A stretch of 64,000 nt of DNA, from assembly GCF_001292625.1 (NCBI RefSeq), contig NZ_LAJH01000008.1:1-64000 (forward strand). The letters run 5' to 3'. Source of the stretch: Shimia sp. SK013 (GTDB lineage: Bacteria; Pseudomonadota; Alphaproteobacteria; Rhodobacterales; Rhodobacteraceae). A program made the translations under genes and the position numbers. This document shows, in pieces, positions 33,544-42,217 of this stretch (position 1 is its first letter; every line of letters begins with the position of its first letter). The notes below the pieces were generated by a model that was not told the origin of the DNA, did not search any database, and was given only the letters and a program-made list of their open reading frames with translations.

Positions 33544-34026
33544 TCAGGATTTGGCCGAGCCTTTCAGGCTGCTCACGTCGGTAAACGGCGGTTCACCAAA
33601 GCTTCGGAACTCGCCGCTTTCCGACATAAAGGCCCAGCGCGCGACCATAAGCTGGTATTGCCGCGCGTACCACTCTTCGTCGTCTTCCACGATGCGCGTG
33701 CGCCATGATCCCTGTATCCGGGTTGGAACGCGCACATCTTTGCGTTTCGGTTTTTTCATTCCCTCATGGGCAGCGTCGTTCGCCTGGTCCCATTTGCGGC
33801 CCAGCAACTTCACCAGTTCGTCAACTTGTTTCTTTCTGCGACCGGCGAAAATGACATCAACCTCGACCCCATTCTGCACCATGCCTTTGATGATGACGTC
33901 TTTGCGCGAGTTCTTCCCGAATTTCGGTATCAGCTCGACAACCAATTCCGTCGGAGGTTTTTTGTACAACCCGCGATCCTCATAGGCCGGGGTAATCAAT
34001 GCTGGGTTGCCGACACGCTTATTCAA
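33544..34026 (-). CDS. Protein of unknown function
   Basis: A 160-residue basic/acidic mixed protein that I do not recognise. It has no signal peptide or membrane segment. The middle is rich in Lys/Arg (AGRRKKQVDELVKLLGRKWD, GMKKPKRKDVRV), followed by WRTRIVEDDEEWYARQYQLM, suggesting a soluble, possibly nucleic-acid-binding protein. The only upstream start is TTG at 34026 with a weak site (GGAAC); an internal ATG at 33882 would shorten it to 112 residues. It stands alone, and the codon use looks less GC-rich than the neighbours. Confidence 0.55.
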   Translation of the reverse strand: MNKRVGNPALITPAYEDRGLYKKPPTELVVELIPKFGKNSRKDVIIKGMVQNGVEVDVIFAGRRKKQVDELVKLLGRKWDQANDAAHEGMKKPKRKDVRVPTRIQGSWRTRIVEDDEEWYARQYQLMVARWAFMSESGEFRSFGEPPFTDVSSLKGSAKS

Positions 34027-34162
34027 TGTTCTGTTCCGTCGCTGAAGTAAGTTGCGTAAAAATTGCGACGCCCAGAATTGTCGAAACGCATTAACAATGA
34101 ATGAGTGAAACCTCCAAGGGACGGCCGTGCGGCTAACGCCAGACCACCCTCATTCCGCACCT

Positions 34163-34195
34163 ACGCGATACAGACGCGATACCGACGCGAAACAG
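34163..34195. repeat. Three tandem copies of an 11-bp repeat
   Basis: ACGCGATACAG, ACGCGATACCG and ACGCGAAACAG follow one another without gaps, just 3' of the Cys/Met PLP enzyme gene (-). The region between that gene and the unknown protein gene otherwise shows no structure. It may be simple slippage or a protein-binding array. Confidence 0.6.
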
Positions 34196-34202
34196 ACACC
34201 CC

Positions 34203-35345
34203 TTATTGCCCCAAGGCCTGCCCCAAATCCGCAATCAGATCATCTGCATGTTCCGCCCCCACAGAAATCCGCAAAAGCGTCTCCGGAATGCCCGTGTGCG
34301 GCTCGATCGTATAGCGATGCTCCACAAGGCTTTCCACGCCGCCCAATGACGTCGCCCGATGGAAAAGCTTCATCTTTCCAGCCACTTGCAAAGCCGTCTC
34401 GCGATCCCCCTTCACTAGGAAAGACATCAAAAATCCGTACCCGCCCGGCATTTGCGCTTTGGCCAGATCATGTCCCGCATGGCCTTCAAGACCGGGATAA
34501 AGCACACTGTCCACCTTCGGGTGATCCGCCAGATAATCCGCTATTTTCATAGCGTTATCCACCATCCGCTCAACTCGCAACGCCATCGTGCGCATACCGC
34601 GCAACAACAGCCACGCCTCAAACGGCCCCATCACAGCGCCCGCGCTGGCACGATCGGTTTCAATCTCTTCCCAGACCGGCGTGATCTCTTTGGTGATCAA
34701 CACACCACCCAGCACATCCGAGTGCCCATTGATCACTTTGGTGGTGGAATGCATCACGATATCTGCACCCAATTTCAACGGGTTGGTCAGAACCGGCGAG
34801 GCCGCCGTGCTGTCCACCGCCAACAGCGCTCCACAACTCCCGGCCGCCTTTTTGGCCGCCGCAACATCCGTGATCTTGAGCCACGGATTGCTTGGGGTCT
34901 CCACCCAAACGATATTCGCAGGCCCTTTGGCACACACATCCGCCAACGCCGCCGCATCGCTTGCGTCCACTTCGTCCACATCTATCTGACGACGCTCACA
35001 AAAATCGCGCACCCATTTGGTTGTGTTCCAATAAATGCCGGACTGGATAATCACACGTGCACCCGTCGGAACCGTACGAAACAGCGCCGCAATCGCGGCC
35101 ATGCCTGACGGGAAAAGCAACCCCGCCGCACCACCTTCCAACTGGGCCAGAACGCCCTCTGCTTGGCGCACCACATCGTTGTGCGGCCGCGCATAAACAT
35201 TGTCCGAATTCAACGGTTTATAGTTTTTGTCCCGCACAAACGTCGTGGCTGGCTGGATCGGTGGAACCACACCGCCGCTTTGTGCATCAATCGCCCCGCC
35301 GGCCTGCGCCAACAAGGTCTCCGGCCGCATATCCTTGATATCCAT
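34203..35345 (-). CDS. metC: Cys/Met metabolism PLP-dependent enzyme (cystathionine beta-lyase-like)
   Basis: A 380-residue PLP enzyme of the gamma-family. The cofactor lysine is K203 in HSTTKVINGHSD; other family blocks are VPPIQPATTFVRDK, YARPHNDVVRQAE, LLFPSGMAAIAALF, WVETPSNPWLKITD and HRATSLGGVESLVEHR. The STTKVINGHSDV form and QPATTF start fit cystathionine gamma-synthase or beta-lyase; the exact activity cannot be fixed by sequence, so the symbol is tentative. The start at 35345 follows GAGGGAAAG. Divergent from rluE. Confidence 0.85.
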   Translation of the reverse strand: MDIKDMRPETLLAQAGGAIDAQSGGVVPPIQPATTFVRDKNYKPLNSDNVYARPHNDVVRQAEGVLAQLEGGAAGLLFPSGMAAIAALFRTVPTGARVIIQSGIYWNTTKWVRDFCERRQIDVDEVDASDAAALADVCAKGPANIVWVETPSNPWLKITDVAAAKKAAGSCGALLAVDSTAASPVLTNPLKLGADIVMHSTTKVINGHSDVLGGVLITKEITPVWEEIETDRASAGAVMGPFEAWLLLRGMRTMALRVERMVDNAMKIADYLADHPKVDSVLYPGLEGHAGHDLAKAQMPGGYGFLMSFLVKGDRETALQVAGKMKLFHRATSLGGVESLVEHRYTIEPHTGIPETLLRISVGAEHADDLIADLGQALGQ

Positions 35346-35431
35346 CGTCTTTCCCTCACGCTCTTGCGGCACAGATGATCCCAGCCAAAGCGAACTTGCA
35401 ACCCCAACACGCCCCCGTGTAGGAACGGCTC

Positions 35432-35986
35432 ATGACCCGCGTGATCCTCTTTAACAAACCGTTCGATGTGCTGTCGCAATTCACCGACAAAGGCCTTGAG
35501 GGCAGCACACGCCGCACGCTGTCGGACTTCATCGACGTGCCCAAAGTCTATCCTGCCGGCCGTCTGGACCGTGACAGCGAGGGGCTGATGGTGCTGACGG
35601 ATGACGGCAAACTGCAGGCCCGCATCGCCGATCCGCGACACAAGATGGCCAAAACTTATTGGGTCCAGATCGAGGGCCAACCGGATGACGCAACACTCGC
35701 CGCGTTACGCAAAGGCGTGACGCTCAAGGACGGGCTGACAAAACCTGCCGACGTAAAACGTATTGATGAGCCCGCCAATCTCTGGCCACGAACTCCGCCG
35801 ATCCGCGTGCGAAAATCAGTTCCAGATTGCTGGATTGCGCTGACAATCCGCGAAGGCCGCAACCGTCAAGTGCGCCGCATGACCGCTGCCGTGGGCCACC
35901 CCACGCTGCGTCTGATCCGTGCACGCATCGGCGACTGGTCACTCAGCGACTTGGCCACAGGTGACTGGCGAGACATTCTGCCTTAA
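35432..35986 (+). CDS. rluE: rRNA large subunit pseudouridine synthase E
   Basis: A 184-residue single-domain pseudouridine synthase of the RsuA/RluB/E/F group, expected to modify U2457 of 23S rRNA. It has the catalytic motif [17 protein letters not shown] (catalytic Asp) and the late motif [21 protein letters not shown]. There is no S4 domain, which matches RluE. It starts directly at [14 protein letters not shown], the usual N-terminus. It is upstream of mipZ in the same direction, with 111 bases between. Confidence 0.92.
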   Translation: MTRVILFNKPFDVLSQFTDKGLEGSTRRTLSDFIDVPKVYPAGRLDRDSEGLMVLTDDGKLQARIADPRHKMAKTYWVQIEGQPDDATLAALRKGVTLKDGLTKPADVKRIDEPANLWPRTPPIRVRKSVPDCWIALTIREGRNRQVRRMTAAVGHPTLRLIRARIGDWSLSDLATGDWRDILP

Positions 35987-36002
35987 AAAATTATCAATAA
36001 CT

Positions 36003-36070
36003 GCCCACTTTTCCTGTGGATAAACACCACATATATAGTGGACAGCAAAGAATGACCGCCGTAAGTGGGC
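36003..36070. promoter_or_regulatory. mipZ upstream region with DnaA box and inverted repeat
   Basis: TGTGGATAA at 36015-36023 is a perfect DnaA box on the minus strand (TTATCCACA). It lies inside an 8-bp inverted repeat, GCCCACTT (36003-36010) and AAGTGGGC (36063-36070). TATATA at about 36030-36036 could be a -10 element. The start codon of mipZ follows at 36098. Confidence 0.45.
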
Positions 36071-36097
36071 GCATATAACAAATCAGGGGCAACGGGC

Positions 36098-36907
36098 ATG
36101 GCGCATATCATTGTGGTCGGCAACGAAAAGGGCGGCGCGGGCAAATCCACGCTGTCGATGCACATCGCCACCGCTCTTACGCGGATGGGCCACAAGGTTG
36201 GCGCGCTTGATCTGGACTTGCGCCAGAAAAGCTTTGGCCGCTACGTCGAAAACCGCCTGAAATATGCCAAAGAGCATAGCCTCGACTTGCCCACTCCGGA
36301 CTATCACGATCTGCCGGAAATCGACCCTGCAACGCTGAAGCCCGGCGAAAACATCTATGATCTGCGCCTGTCAGCAGCGGTTGCAACGCTGGAACCTGAC
36401 AGCGACTTCATTCTGATTGATTGCCCGGGTTCGCACACCCGCCTCTCGCAAGTCGCGCACTCGCTGGCGGACACGCTGGTGACACCGTTGAACGACAGCT
36501 TTGTCGACTTTGACCTTCTGGCCCACATCGACGGCGACGCCGACACAATCACCGGCCCGTCTGTGTACTCTGAAATGGTCTGGAGCGCGCGGCAGTTGCG
36601 CGCACAGGCCGGGTTGCAGCCAATCGACTGGATCGTCATGCGCAACCGTATGGGCGCGCAGCAAATGGTCAACAAAGAGAAAATGGGCAAGGCGCTGGAC
36701 AAACTTGCCAAGCGTATCGGCTTTCGTGTGGCGCCGGGCTTTAACGAGCGTGTCATTTTCCGCGAACTCTTCCCGCGCGGCATTACCCTTCTGGATTTGC
36801 GCGACATCGGGGTCAAACAGCTCAACATTTCTAACGTCGCCGCCCGTCAGGAATTGCGCGAACTGATCAAAGCGCTAAACCTTCCCGGCGTTACGCCCGA
36901 CTTCTGA
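36098..36907 (+). CDS. mipZ: Division plane positioning ATPase MipZ
   Basis: A 269-residue ParA/MinD-superfamily ATPase. In alphaproteobacteria MipZ forms a gradient from the ParB-bound poles and blocks FtsZ assembly, so division happens at midcell. The deviant Walker A is KGGAGKST (K11 signature lysine, GKST 15-18), with HIIVVGNEKGGAGKSTL as start, LDLDLRQKSFGRYVENR and FILIDCPGSHTRLS as Walker B region. WIVMRNRMG is typical of MipZ. The ATG at 36098 is preferred over 36065. It is 9 bases before the exosortase gene, probably in the same transcript. Confidence 0.94.
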   Translation: MAHIIVVGNEKGGAGKSTLSMHIATALTRMGHKVGALDLDLRQKSFGRYVENRLKYAKEHSLDLPTPDYHDLPEIDPATLKPGENIYDLRLSAAVATLEPDSDFILIDCPGSHTRLSQVAHSLADTLVTPLNDSFVDFDLLAHIDGDADTITGPSVYSEMVWSARQLRAQAGLQPIDWIVMRNRMGAQQMVNKEKMGKALDKLAKRIGFRVAPGFNERVIFRELFPRGITLLDLRDIGVKQLNISNVAARQELRELIKALNLPGVTPDF

Positions 36908-36916
36908 CCCGATCAG

Positions 36917-38494
36917 ATGAGTGTGCCAACGGCCATAAAACCAATGCGGAACCGCCTGACGATCATGGCAGGCATCGCAGTGGCAGAGCTTCTGGCCGTG
37001 ATTATCACCTATCAGGTCATAGCCTCCATCGAATGCCGTCAGACCGAGATCGAGGCCGCTTGTCGCGCGCTTCGGTCAATGACCGCCCGAGGTCTCGCGG
37101 TGATAACGGTTCTGGCGCTTTTTTTCTGGCTGCGCCCCCGCGCCTATCTAGCGTTGCGCGAGGCAACCCAATCCGCCCCCGGCCCGCACATTTGGCTGAC
37201 GTTGCATGGTTTTGGGTTGGCGCTGATCTTTCTGCCCTTGCCGCTTTTTGGGGCCACTGAGATTTCGCACCGGTTTCTGCCAACACTCTTGATGATGACC
37301 GCTGGCGGCACGCTCGCCGCACTGGGCGCGCTGCTTTGGATTACACCTGCGCGCCAATGGTGGCGCTGGCTGCAATCCCAAAGCTATTTCCTGCCCGTGG
37401 CCCTGCTTGGCGCCGTCATCGTGCCCGATCTGGCGGATCTGATGCGCCCCTTGTGGAACATCGCGGATCTGTCGAGTCTGACCTTCTTTCTGGTGTTTCT
37501 GGTGCTGTCGGCCATGGGCGTAGACGTCGGTGTAGATCCTGCAAGTTATGTGATCGGCTATGATGATTTTTTCGTGCAGATCGCCAGCCAATGCTCCGGT
37601 GTCGAAGGCATTGCGCTGATCACCATCTTCATGGGGCTTTATGCGATGTTGATGAAGGCCGACCTGCGCATGCGCCGCTTCTGGCTCGCGCTTTTTCCGC
37701 TGGCAGTGCTGTGCAGTTGGTTCTTTAACATTTTGCGCATCGCGATCCTGATCGTGATTGGCGCCGAAGTGTCTGCGGAACAAGCGCTCAACGGGTTTCA
37801 TTCCTACGCAGGCTGGCTGATGTTCACAGCCCTCGCCCTTGGTGTTGTCGCCGTGGCTCACCAATGGGCCTGGCTGCACCGCACGCCCCGTGACCGTAAC
37901 GACCTGCCAAGACTGGCTGAAGAAGGCTTAGCAGCCCTGATTGTGCCGTTTATCGTGATGATGATCACTGGCGTCGTAGCATCCGCTTTCTGGCCCACCC
38001 CGTCGGACGCCTACCCGTTTCGCGCCGTTGCGATGCTGTGTGTGCTACTTTACTTTCGCCCCGCCCTTGTCCGCCTTGTGCAACGCCCCGAAGCGCTCGC
38101 CGTACTTGCAGGCATCGCGGTCGGCGCGCTCTGGCTGATCACTGCGCCAGTGACCCAACCACAGGCAACCGCGCCTTCGACGGCATGGATTGCCTTTCGT
38201 CTACTGGGCACCATCGCTTTGGTGCCAGTGATCGAAGAGTTGTTTTTCCGGGGCTATCTTCAGCGACGCCTGATGCGCGGCGGGCTGATCTGGGTGGTTT
38301 TGGCGCTTTTGCTGCCGAACCTGTTGTTTGGACTGCTACACGAACGCTATCTCGCAGGCATGCTTGCGGGCGTGGTCTTTGGTTTGCTTGCGTTGCGAAA
38401 ACCGGGGCTTACAAACGCAATCGCGGCCCATGGGGCCGCGAACGCTGTGATTGCAGTCTATGCGTTGATCACCGCCAATTGGGCGCTGATCTAA
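36917..38494 (+). CDS. xrtE: Exosortase E / CPBP protease fusion (VPEID-CTERM system)
   Basis: A 525-residue integral membrane protein with two fused domains. The N-terminal exosortase half has the catalytic set Cys226 (SQCSGVEG), Arg274 (FNILRIAIL) and His295 (NGFHSYAGW). The C-terminal half is a CPBP/CAAX-protease-like domain with E440-E441 and R445 (EELFFRGYLQRR), H475 (LLHERY) and H505...N509 (HGAAN). Exosortases act as transpeptidases that cut C-terminal sorting tails; this fusion matches the named family exosortase E/protease of the VPEID-CTERM system. The predicted substrate gene lies convergently 4 bases away. It follows mipZ by 9 bases. What the extra protease cuts is unknown. Confidence 0.93.
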   Translation: MSVPTAIKPMRNRLTIMAGIAVAELLAVIITYQVIASIECRQTEIEAACRALRSMTARGLAVITVLALFFWLRPRAYLALREATQSAPGPHIWLTLHGFGLALIFLPLPLFGATEISHRFLPTLLMMTAGGTLAALGALLWITPARQWWRWLQSQSYFLPVALLGAVIVPDLADLMRPLWNIADLSSLTFFLVFLVLSAMGVDVGVDPASYVIGYDDFFVQIASQCSGVEGIALITIFMGLYAMLMKADLRMRRFWLALFPLAVLCSWFFNILRIAILIVIGAEVSAEQALNGFHSYAGWLMFTALALGVVAVAHQWAWLHRTPRDRNDLPRLAEEGLAALIVPFIVMMITGVVASAFWPTPSDAYPFRAVAMLCVLLYFRPALVRLVQRPEALAVLAGIAVGALWLITAPVTQPQATAPSTAWIAFRLLGTIALVPVIEELFFRGYLQRRLMRGGLIWVVLALLLPNLLFGLLHERYLAGMLAGVVFGLLALRKPGLTNAIAAHGAANAVIAVYALITANWALI

Positions 38495-38498
38495 ACGA

Positions 38499-38780
38499 TC
38501 AATCCGCCTTGTTGCGGCGGCGGCGCAGTTCCCAAACCAACACCAATGTGGCCAAAACAGCCGCCATTGCCAAAAGGCCGGCACCTGCGTCAATCTCGGG
38601 CACAGCGTTGGAGGACCCACTTGTCGAGCCACCGGTTGAGCTGCCCGTGTTGCCGCCAAACCAACGCCACCACCAGTTGCTGCGCCAACCGCCACTGTCC
38701 TGAGCCAAGGCCGATGTCGCCGTCATCAGTGTCGCGCTTACAGACATCAACGCCAGATTGGTTGTCGTTTTCAAACCCAT
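38499..38780 (-). CDS. VPEID-CTERM sorting-signal protein, substrate of exosortase E
   Basis: A 93-residue exported protein. Signal peptide residues 1-26 (ending ATSALA), then a Trp/Gly/Ser-rich segment (GGWRSNWWWRWFGGNTG, five Trp), the sorting motif VPEID at residues 60-64, a membrane helix (GLLAMAAVLATLVLVW) and a basic tail (RRRRNK). This tripartite end is the PEP-CTERM-like signal cut by exosortases. The mature product would be only about 33 residues plus any part of the motif. The start at 38780 has GAGAGGG about 6 bases upstream. It converges on the exosortase E gene. Confidence 0.92.
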   Translation of the reverse strand: MGLKTTTNLALMSVSATLMTATSALAQDSGGWRSNWWWRWFGGNTGSSTGGSTSGSSNAVPEIDAGAGLLAMAAVLATLVLVWELRRRRNKAD

Positions 38781-38947
38781 GTCGCCCTCTCGAAATAACC
38801 TAAACTTTGACCCAAAATGCCACACACCAACCGGAACAGGCAAGTGAAACGCCACAATTTCGCCTTAAACGCGCAGGATTGTCTCCGACCCGAAAACAAT
38901 GATCCCACCGAACGCAAACTGTTGGTCAATCGCCCGACAGTCGCCTG

Positions 38948-39415
38948 CTATTTGGGCGAATTGCCCGAATCAGGTGTCCCACCCAACCGGCGCAAAACAC
39001 GCTTCAGTTGCGCAACTTCGTCGGCTGTGAACCCCTCAAGGAGGGCCGTTTCATACCGTTCAGCAGTGTCTCGCAGATCCCGATAAACAGCCTCGCCCGC
39101 AGGCGTCAAAACCAGCCATTCGACCCGTCGATCGGTCTCGCTTGGCATCCGTTTCAGATACCGACGTTGCCCAAGTCGATAGACGGCGCGGCTCACTTTT
39201 GTCTTATGAATCTTGCCGCGTGTGCCAATATCCGTGGCGGTCATCTCGCCAAACATGCCCAGATGAAACAGCACACGCCATTCGGTGCGCAACAACCCGT
39301 AGCGATCCTTATAGATTTTCTGAAACGTCAGGCTGGATTCTTCCGCTGCCTGATTTAGCAGATAGGGCAGAAACCTAAGCAGGTCGAACCCTTCGATTTT
39401 GGCAGTCTCGGTCAT
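38948..39415 (-). CDS. MarR family transcriptional regulator
   Basis: A 155-residue winged-helix regulator, divergent from hmgA. Visible: RTEWRVLFHLGMFGEMTATDIG, the recognition region GKIHKTKVSRAVYRLGQRRYLKR, and the wing ETDRRVEWLVLTPAG. The order and position suggest control of the homogentisate genes. The 77-base spacer to hmgA contains a 19-bp imperfect palindrome. Confidence 0.9.
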   Translation of the reverse strand: MTETAKIEGFDLLRFLPYLLNQAAEESSLTFQKIYKDRYGLLRTEWRVLFHLGMFGEMTATDIGTRGKIHKTKVSRAVYRLGQRRYLKRMPSETDRRVEWLVLTPAGEAVYRDLRDTAERYETALLEGFTADEVAQLKRVLRRLGGTPDSGNSPK

Positions 39416-39434
39416 GAATCAGCGCGCCTCCTGC

Positions 39435-39453
39435 TTGTTAGTTACAAAAACAA
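39435..39453. promoter_or_regulatory. Candidate MarR operator between marR and hmgA
   Basis: TTGTTAGTTACAAAAACAA is an imperfect palindrome with TTGTT/AACAA arms; its left half TTAGTTAC resembles known MarR half-sites. It lies between the divergent MarR and hmgA starts, 40 bases upstream of hmgA. Confidence 0.45.
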
Positions 39454-39492
39454 CCATTACCAGTGCAACCAAATTCGAGATGGAGACAAAAC

Positions 39493-40848
39493 GTGACCAA
39501 GCACACCCTCCCGACCCGCATGCAAATGGCCCCGTCCATTCCCGGCCCGCACGAAGGCTTTATGCCGGGCTTTGGCAACGACTATGAAACCGAGGCCCTG
39601 CCCGGTGCTTTGCCCCAAGGCATGAACAGCCCGCAGAAGTGCAACTACGGCCTTTATGGTGAGCAGTTGTCCGGCACGGCCTTCACCGCCGAATCTGTGG
39701 AACGCACGTGGTGTTACCGCATTCGCCCGTCGGTAAAACACAGCCACCGTTATGAAAAAATCGATGTGCCGGCGTGGAAGTCCGCCCCCTGTGTGGACCC
39801 TGATGTGACCTCACTTGGCCAATACCGTTGGGACCCGATGCCCCATACCGAAGAGGCGCTGACATGGATCACCGGCATGCGCACCATGACCACTGCGGGT
39901 GATGTGAACACCCAAGTTGGCATGGCCTCTCATGTCTATCTGGTGAACACCACAATGGAGGATGATTACTTCTTCTCCGCCGATTCCGAACTGTTGGTGA
40001 TACCGCAAGAGGGTGTGCTGCGATTCTCAACCGAATTGGGCATCATCGACCTTGAACCCAAAGAAATCGCCATCATCCCGCGCGGCCTGCTGTATCGCGT
40101 CGAAGTTCTCGAAGGGCCAGCCCGTGGGTTTGTATGCGAAAACTACGGCCAGAAATTCGAACTGCCGGGCCGTGGCCCGATCGGGGCCAACTGCATGGCC
40201 AACCCGCGCGATTTCAAAGCGCCAGTTGCCGCCTTTGAAGACCGCGAAGTGCCCTCAACCGTGACCGTAAAATGGTGCGGACAGTTCCACCGCACCAACA
40301 TTGATCAAAGCCCGCTGGATGTGGTGGCGTGGCACGGCAACTATGCGCCGGTTAAATACGATCTGCGCACGTACTGTCCGGTTGGCGCGATTCTGTTTGA
40401 CCACCCCGATCCCTCGATTTTCACCGTACTCACCGCGCCGTCAGGCCAGCCCGGCACGGCCAACATCGACTTTGTTTTGTTCCGCGAGCGCTGGATGGTG
40501 GCCGAGGATACCTTCCGTCCCCCATGGTATCACAAGAACATCATGTCCGAACTGATGGGCAACATTTATGGCCAGTATGACGCCAAGCCGCAGGGCTTCG
40601 TCCCCGGCGGGATGAGCCTGCACAACATGATGATCCCGCACGGACCCGACAAGAACGCCTTTGAAGGCGCGTCCGAGGCCAAGCTGGAGGCCGAGAAGCT
40701 CGACAACACCATGTCGTTCATGATCGAAACACGCTTCCCGCAGCACCTGACCGACTTCGCCGGTCGCCAAGCCCCGATGCAGGATGACTACATCGATTGC
40801 TGGAGCGATCTGGAGAAGAAATTCGACGGCAAACCCGGGAAGAAGTAA
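39493..40848 (+). CDS. hmgA: Homogentisate 1,2-dioxygenase
   Basis: Non-haem iron enzyme opening the ring of homogentisate to maleylacetoacetate. The 451-residue protein begins near [20 protein letters not shown] and [20 protein letters not shown], both diagnostic. The C-terminal part carries the [20 protein letters not shown] region and [14 protein letters not shown] with metal-ligand His/Glu residues. The start is GTG at 39493 with GGAGA 7 bases upstream. It heads hmgA-fahA-...-maiA and faces a MarR regulator. Confidence 0.97.
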   Translation: MTKHTLPTRMQMAPSIPGPHEGFMPGFGNDYETEALPGALPQGMNSPQKCNYGLYGEQLSGTAFTAESVERTWCYRIRPSVKHSHRYEKIDVPAWKSAPCVDPDVTSLGQYRWDPMPHTEEALTWITGMRTMTTAGDVNTQVGMASHVYLVNTTMEDDYFFSADSELLVIPQEGVLRFSTELGIIDLEPKEIAIIPRGLLYRVEVLEGPARGFVCENYGQKFELPGRGPIGANCMANPRDFKAPVAAFEDREVPSTVTVKWCGQFHRTNIDQSPLDVVAWHGNYAPVKYDLRTYCPVGAILFDHPDPSIFTVLTAPSGQPGTANIDFVLFRERWMVAEDTFRPPWYHKNIMSELMGNIYGQYDAKPQGFVPGGMSLHNMMIPHGPDKNAFEGASEAKLEAEKLDNTMSFMIETRFPQHLTDFAGRQAPMQDDYIDCWSDLEKKFDGKPGKK

Positions 40849-40861
40849 ACTCACACCGACA

Positions 40862-40888
40862 GGAGCCCCGTGCCTTACGCGCGGCTCC
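40862..40888 (+). other. Intercistronic hairpin between hmgA and fahA
   Basis: GGAGCC (40862-40867) pairs with GGCTCC (40883-40888), with further inner pairs. It has no T-run, so it is more likely an RNA-stability element than a terminator. Confidence 0.5.
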
Positions 40889-40946
40889 CGTAGGGAATTT
40901 TAGTCAGAAAGACGCAGGGGACGCCCTGCACCACAAGGAAACGCGC

Positions 40947-42203
40947 ATGTCTTTGATGAAAAGCTGGGTGGAGAGCGCCAACGCGCCCGACCACCCTTTC
41001 CCCCTTAACAACCTGCCATATGGTGTGTTCTCACACGCCGGAACCGAGCAACGCTGCGGCGTCGCCATTGGGGACATGATCCTTGATATGGCCGCAGCCG
41101 AAGAAGCCGGTCTGGTTCAAGTTTCTGATGAGCCGGTCTTTGATCTCCCCTATTGGAACGATGTCATGGATCTGGGCGCGGAAGCATGGGGCGACCTGCG
41201 CACGCACCTGATCGCATTGCTGTCCGAAGGCAGCGCCGAGCGCGCCGCAGTCGAGACTTTGCTAGTGCCAATGGCTGAGGCCGAACTTCACATGCCCATC
41301 GCGGTCAGCGAATACACCGATTTCTACGCCGGTCGTCACCATGCGACCAATGTTGGCACCATGTTCCGTGGCGCGGAAAATGCACTGCCGCCAAACTGGT
41401 TGCACATCCCGATTGGCTACAACGGTCGCGCGTCGTCCGTTGTCGTGTCCGGCACCCACATCCGCCGCCCATGGGGTCAGCTGAAGTCGCCAGATCACGA
41501 CCTACCCGCCTTCCTGCCCTGTCGCCGCTTTGACATCGAACTGGAAATGGGCGCCATTGTCGGCACTGCATCCGATGGCCCGATTTCGGTGCAGGAAGCC
41601 GACGACAACATCTTTGGCTACGTGCTGCTGAACGACTGGTCAGCGCGCGACATCCAAGCGTGGGAATACCAGCCGCTTGGCCCGTTTCAGGCCAAGGCCA
41701 CCGCAACCTCCATCTCGCCTTGGATCGTGACTAAGGCAGCACTGGAGCCGTTCCGCACCATGACGCCTGAGCGCGAGTTTGAGCTTTTGGACCACATCAA
41801 GGACGTGGGCCCTATGCTCTATGACATCGACCTCACCGTGACCATGGCACCCGCAGGCAAAGAGGCCACCACCATCGCCCGTACCAACTATGACCAGATG
41901 TATTATTCCGCCGCACAGCAGCTGGCGCATCACTCCACATCGGGATGCCCGATGAACGTGGGTGATTTGTTGGGTTCCGGCACAATTTCCGGCCCGACCA
42001 AACCCGAACGCGGCAGCCTTCTTGAGCTCAGCTGGGGTGGCAAAGAGCCGCTCACATTGGACACCGGTGAAACCCGCACCTTTATCGAGGACGGCGACAC
42101 GCTTACGCTCGACGGTGGCGCCAAAGGCGATGGCTACACCATCGGATTTGGCACCTGCACTGGCACGGTCGTGGCCGCGCTGGACGATCCCTACAAACGC
42201 TGA
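40947..42203 (+). CDS. fahA: Fumarylacetoacetase
   Basis: Last enzyme of the homogentisate route, splitting fumarylacetoacetate into fumarate and acetoacetate. The 418-residue protein has the N-terminal domain (HPFPLNNLPYGVFS), the metal site region DFYAGRHHATNVGTMFRG, RRFDIELEMGAIVG and VLLNDWSARDIQAWEYQPLGPF of the FAH fold, and SGCPMNVGDLLGSGTISGP. The ATG at 40947 has AAGGAA 8 bases upstream. It lies 98 bases after hmgA behind a hairpin. Confidence 0.97.
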   Translation: MSLMKSWVESANAPDHPFPLNNLPYGVFSHAGTEQRCGVAIGDMILDMAAAEEAGLVQVSDEPVFDLPYWNDVMDLGAEAWGDLRTHLIALLSEGSAERAAVETLLVPMAEAELHMPIAVSEYTDFYAGRHHATNVGTMFRGAENALPPNWLHIPIGYNGRASSVVVSGTHIRRPWGQLKSPDHDLPAFLPCRRFDIELEMGAIVGTASDGPISVQEADDNIFGYVLLNDWSARDIQAWEYQPLGPFQAKATATSISPWIVTKAALEPFRTMTPEREFELLDHIKDVGPMLYDIDLTVTMAPAGKEATTIARTNYDQMYYSAAQQLAHHSTSGCPMNVGDLLGSGTISGPTKPERGSLLELSWGGKEPLTLDTGETRTFIEDGDTLTLDGGAKGDGYTIGFGTCTGTVVAALDDPYKR

Positions 42204-42217
42204 AACCGGAGCCCGCC

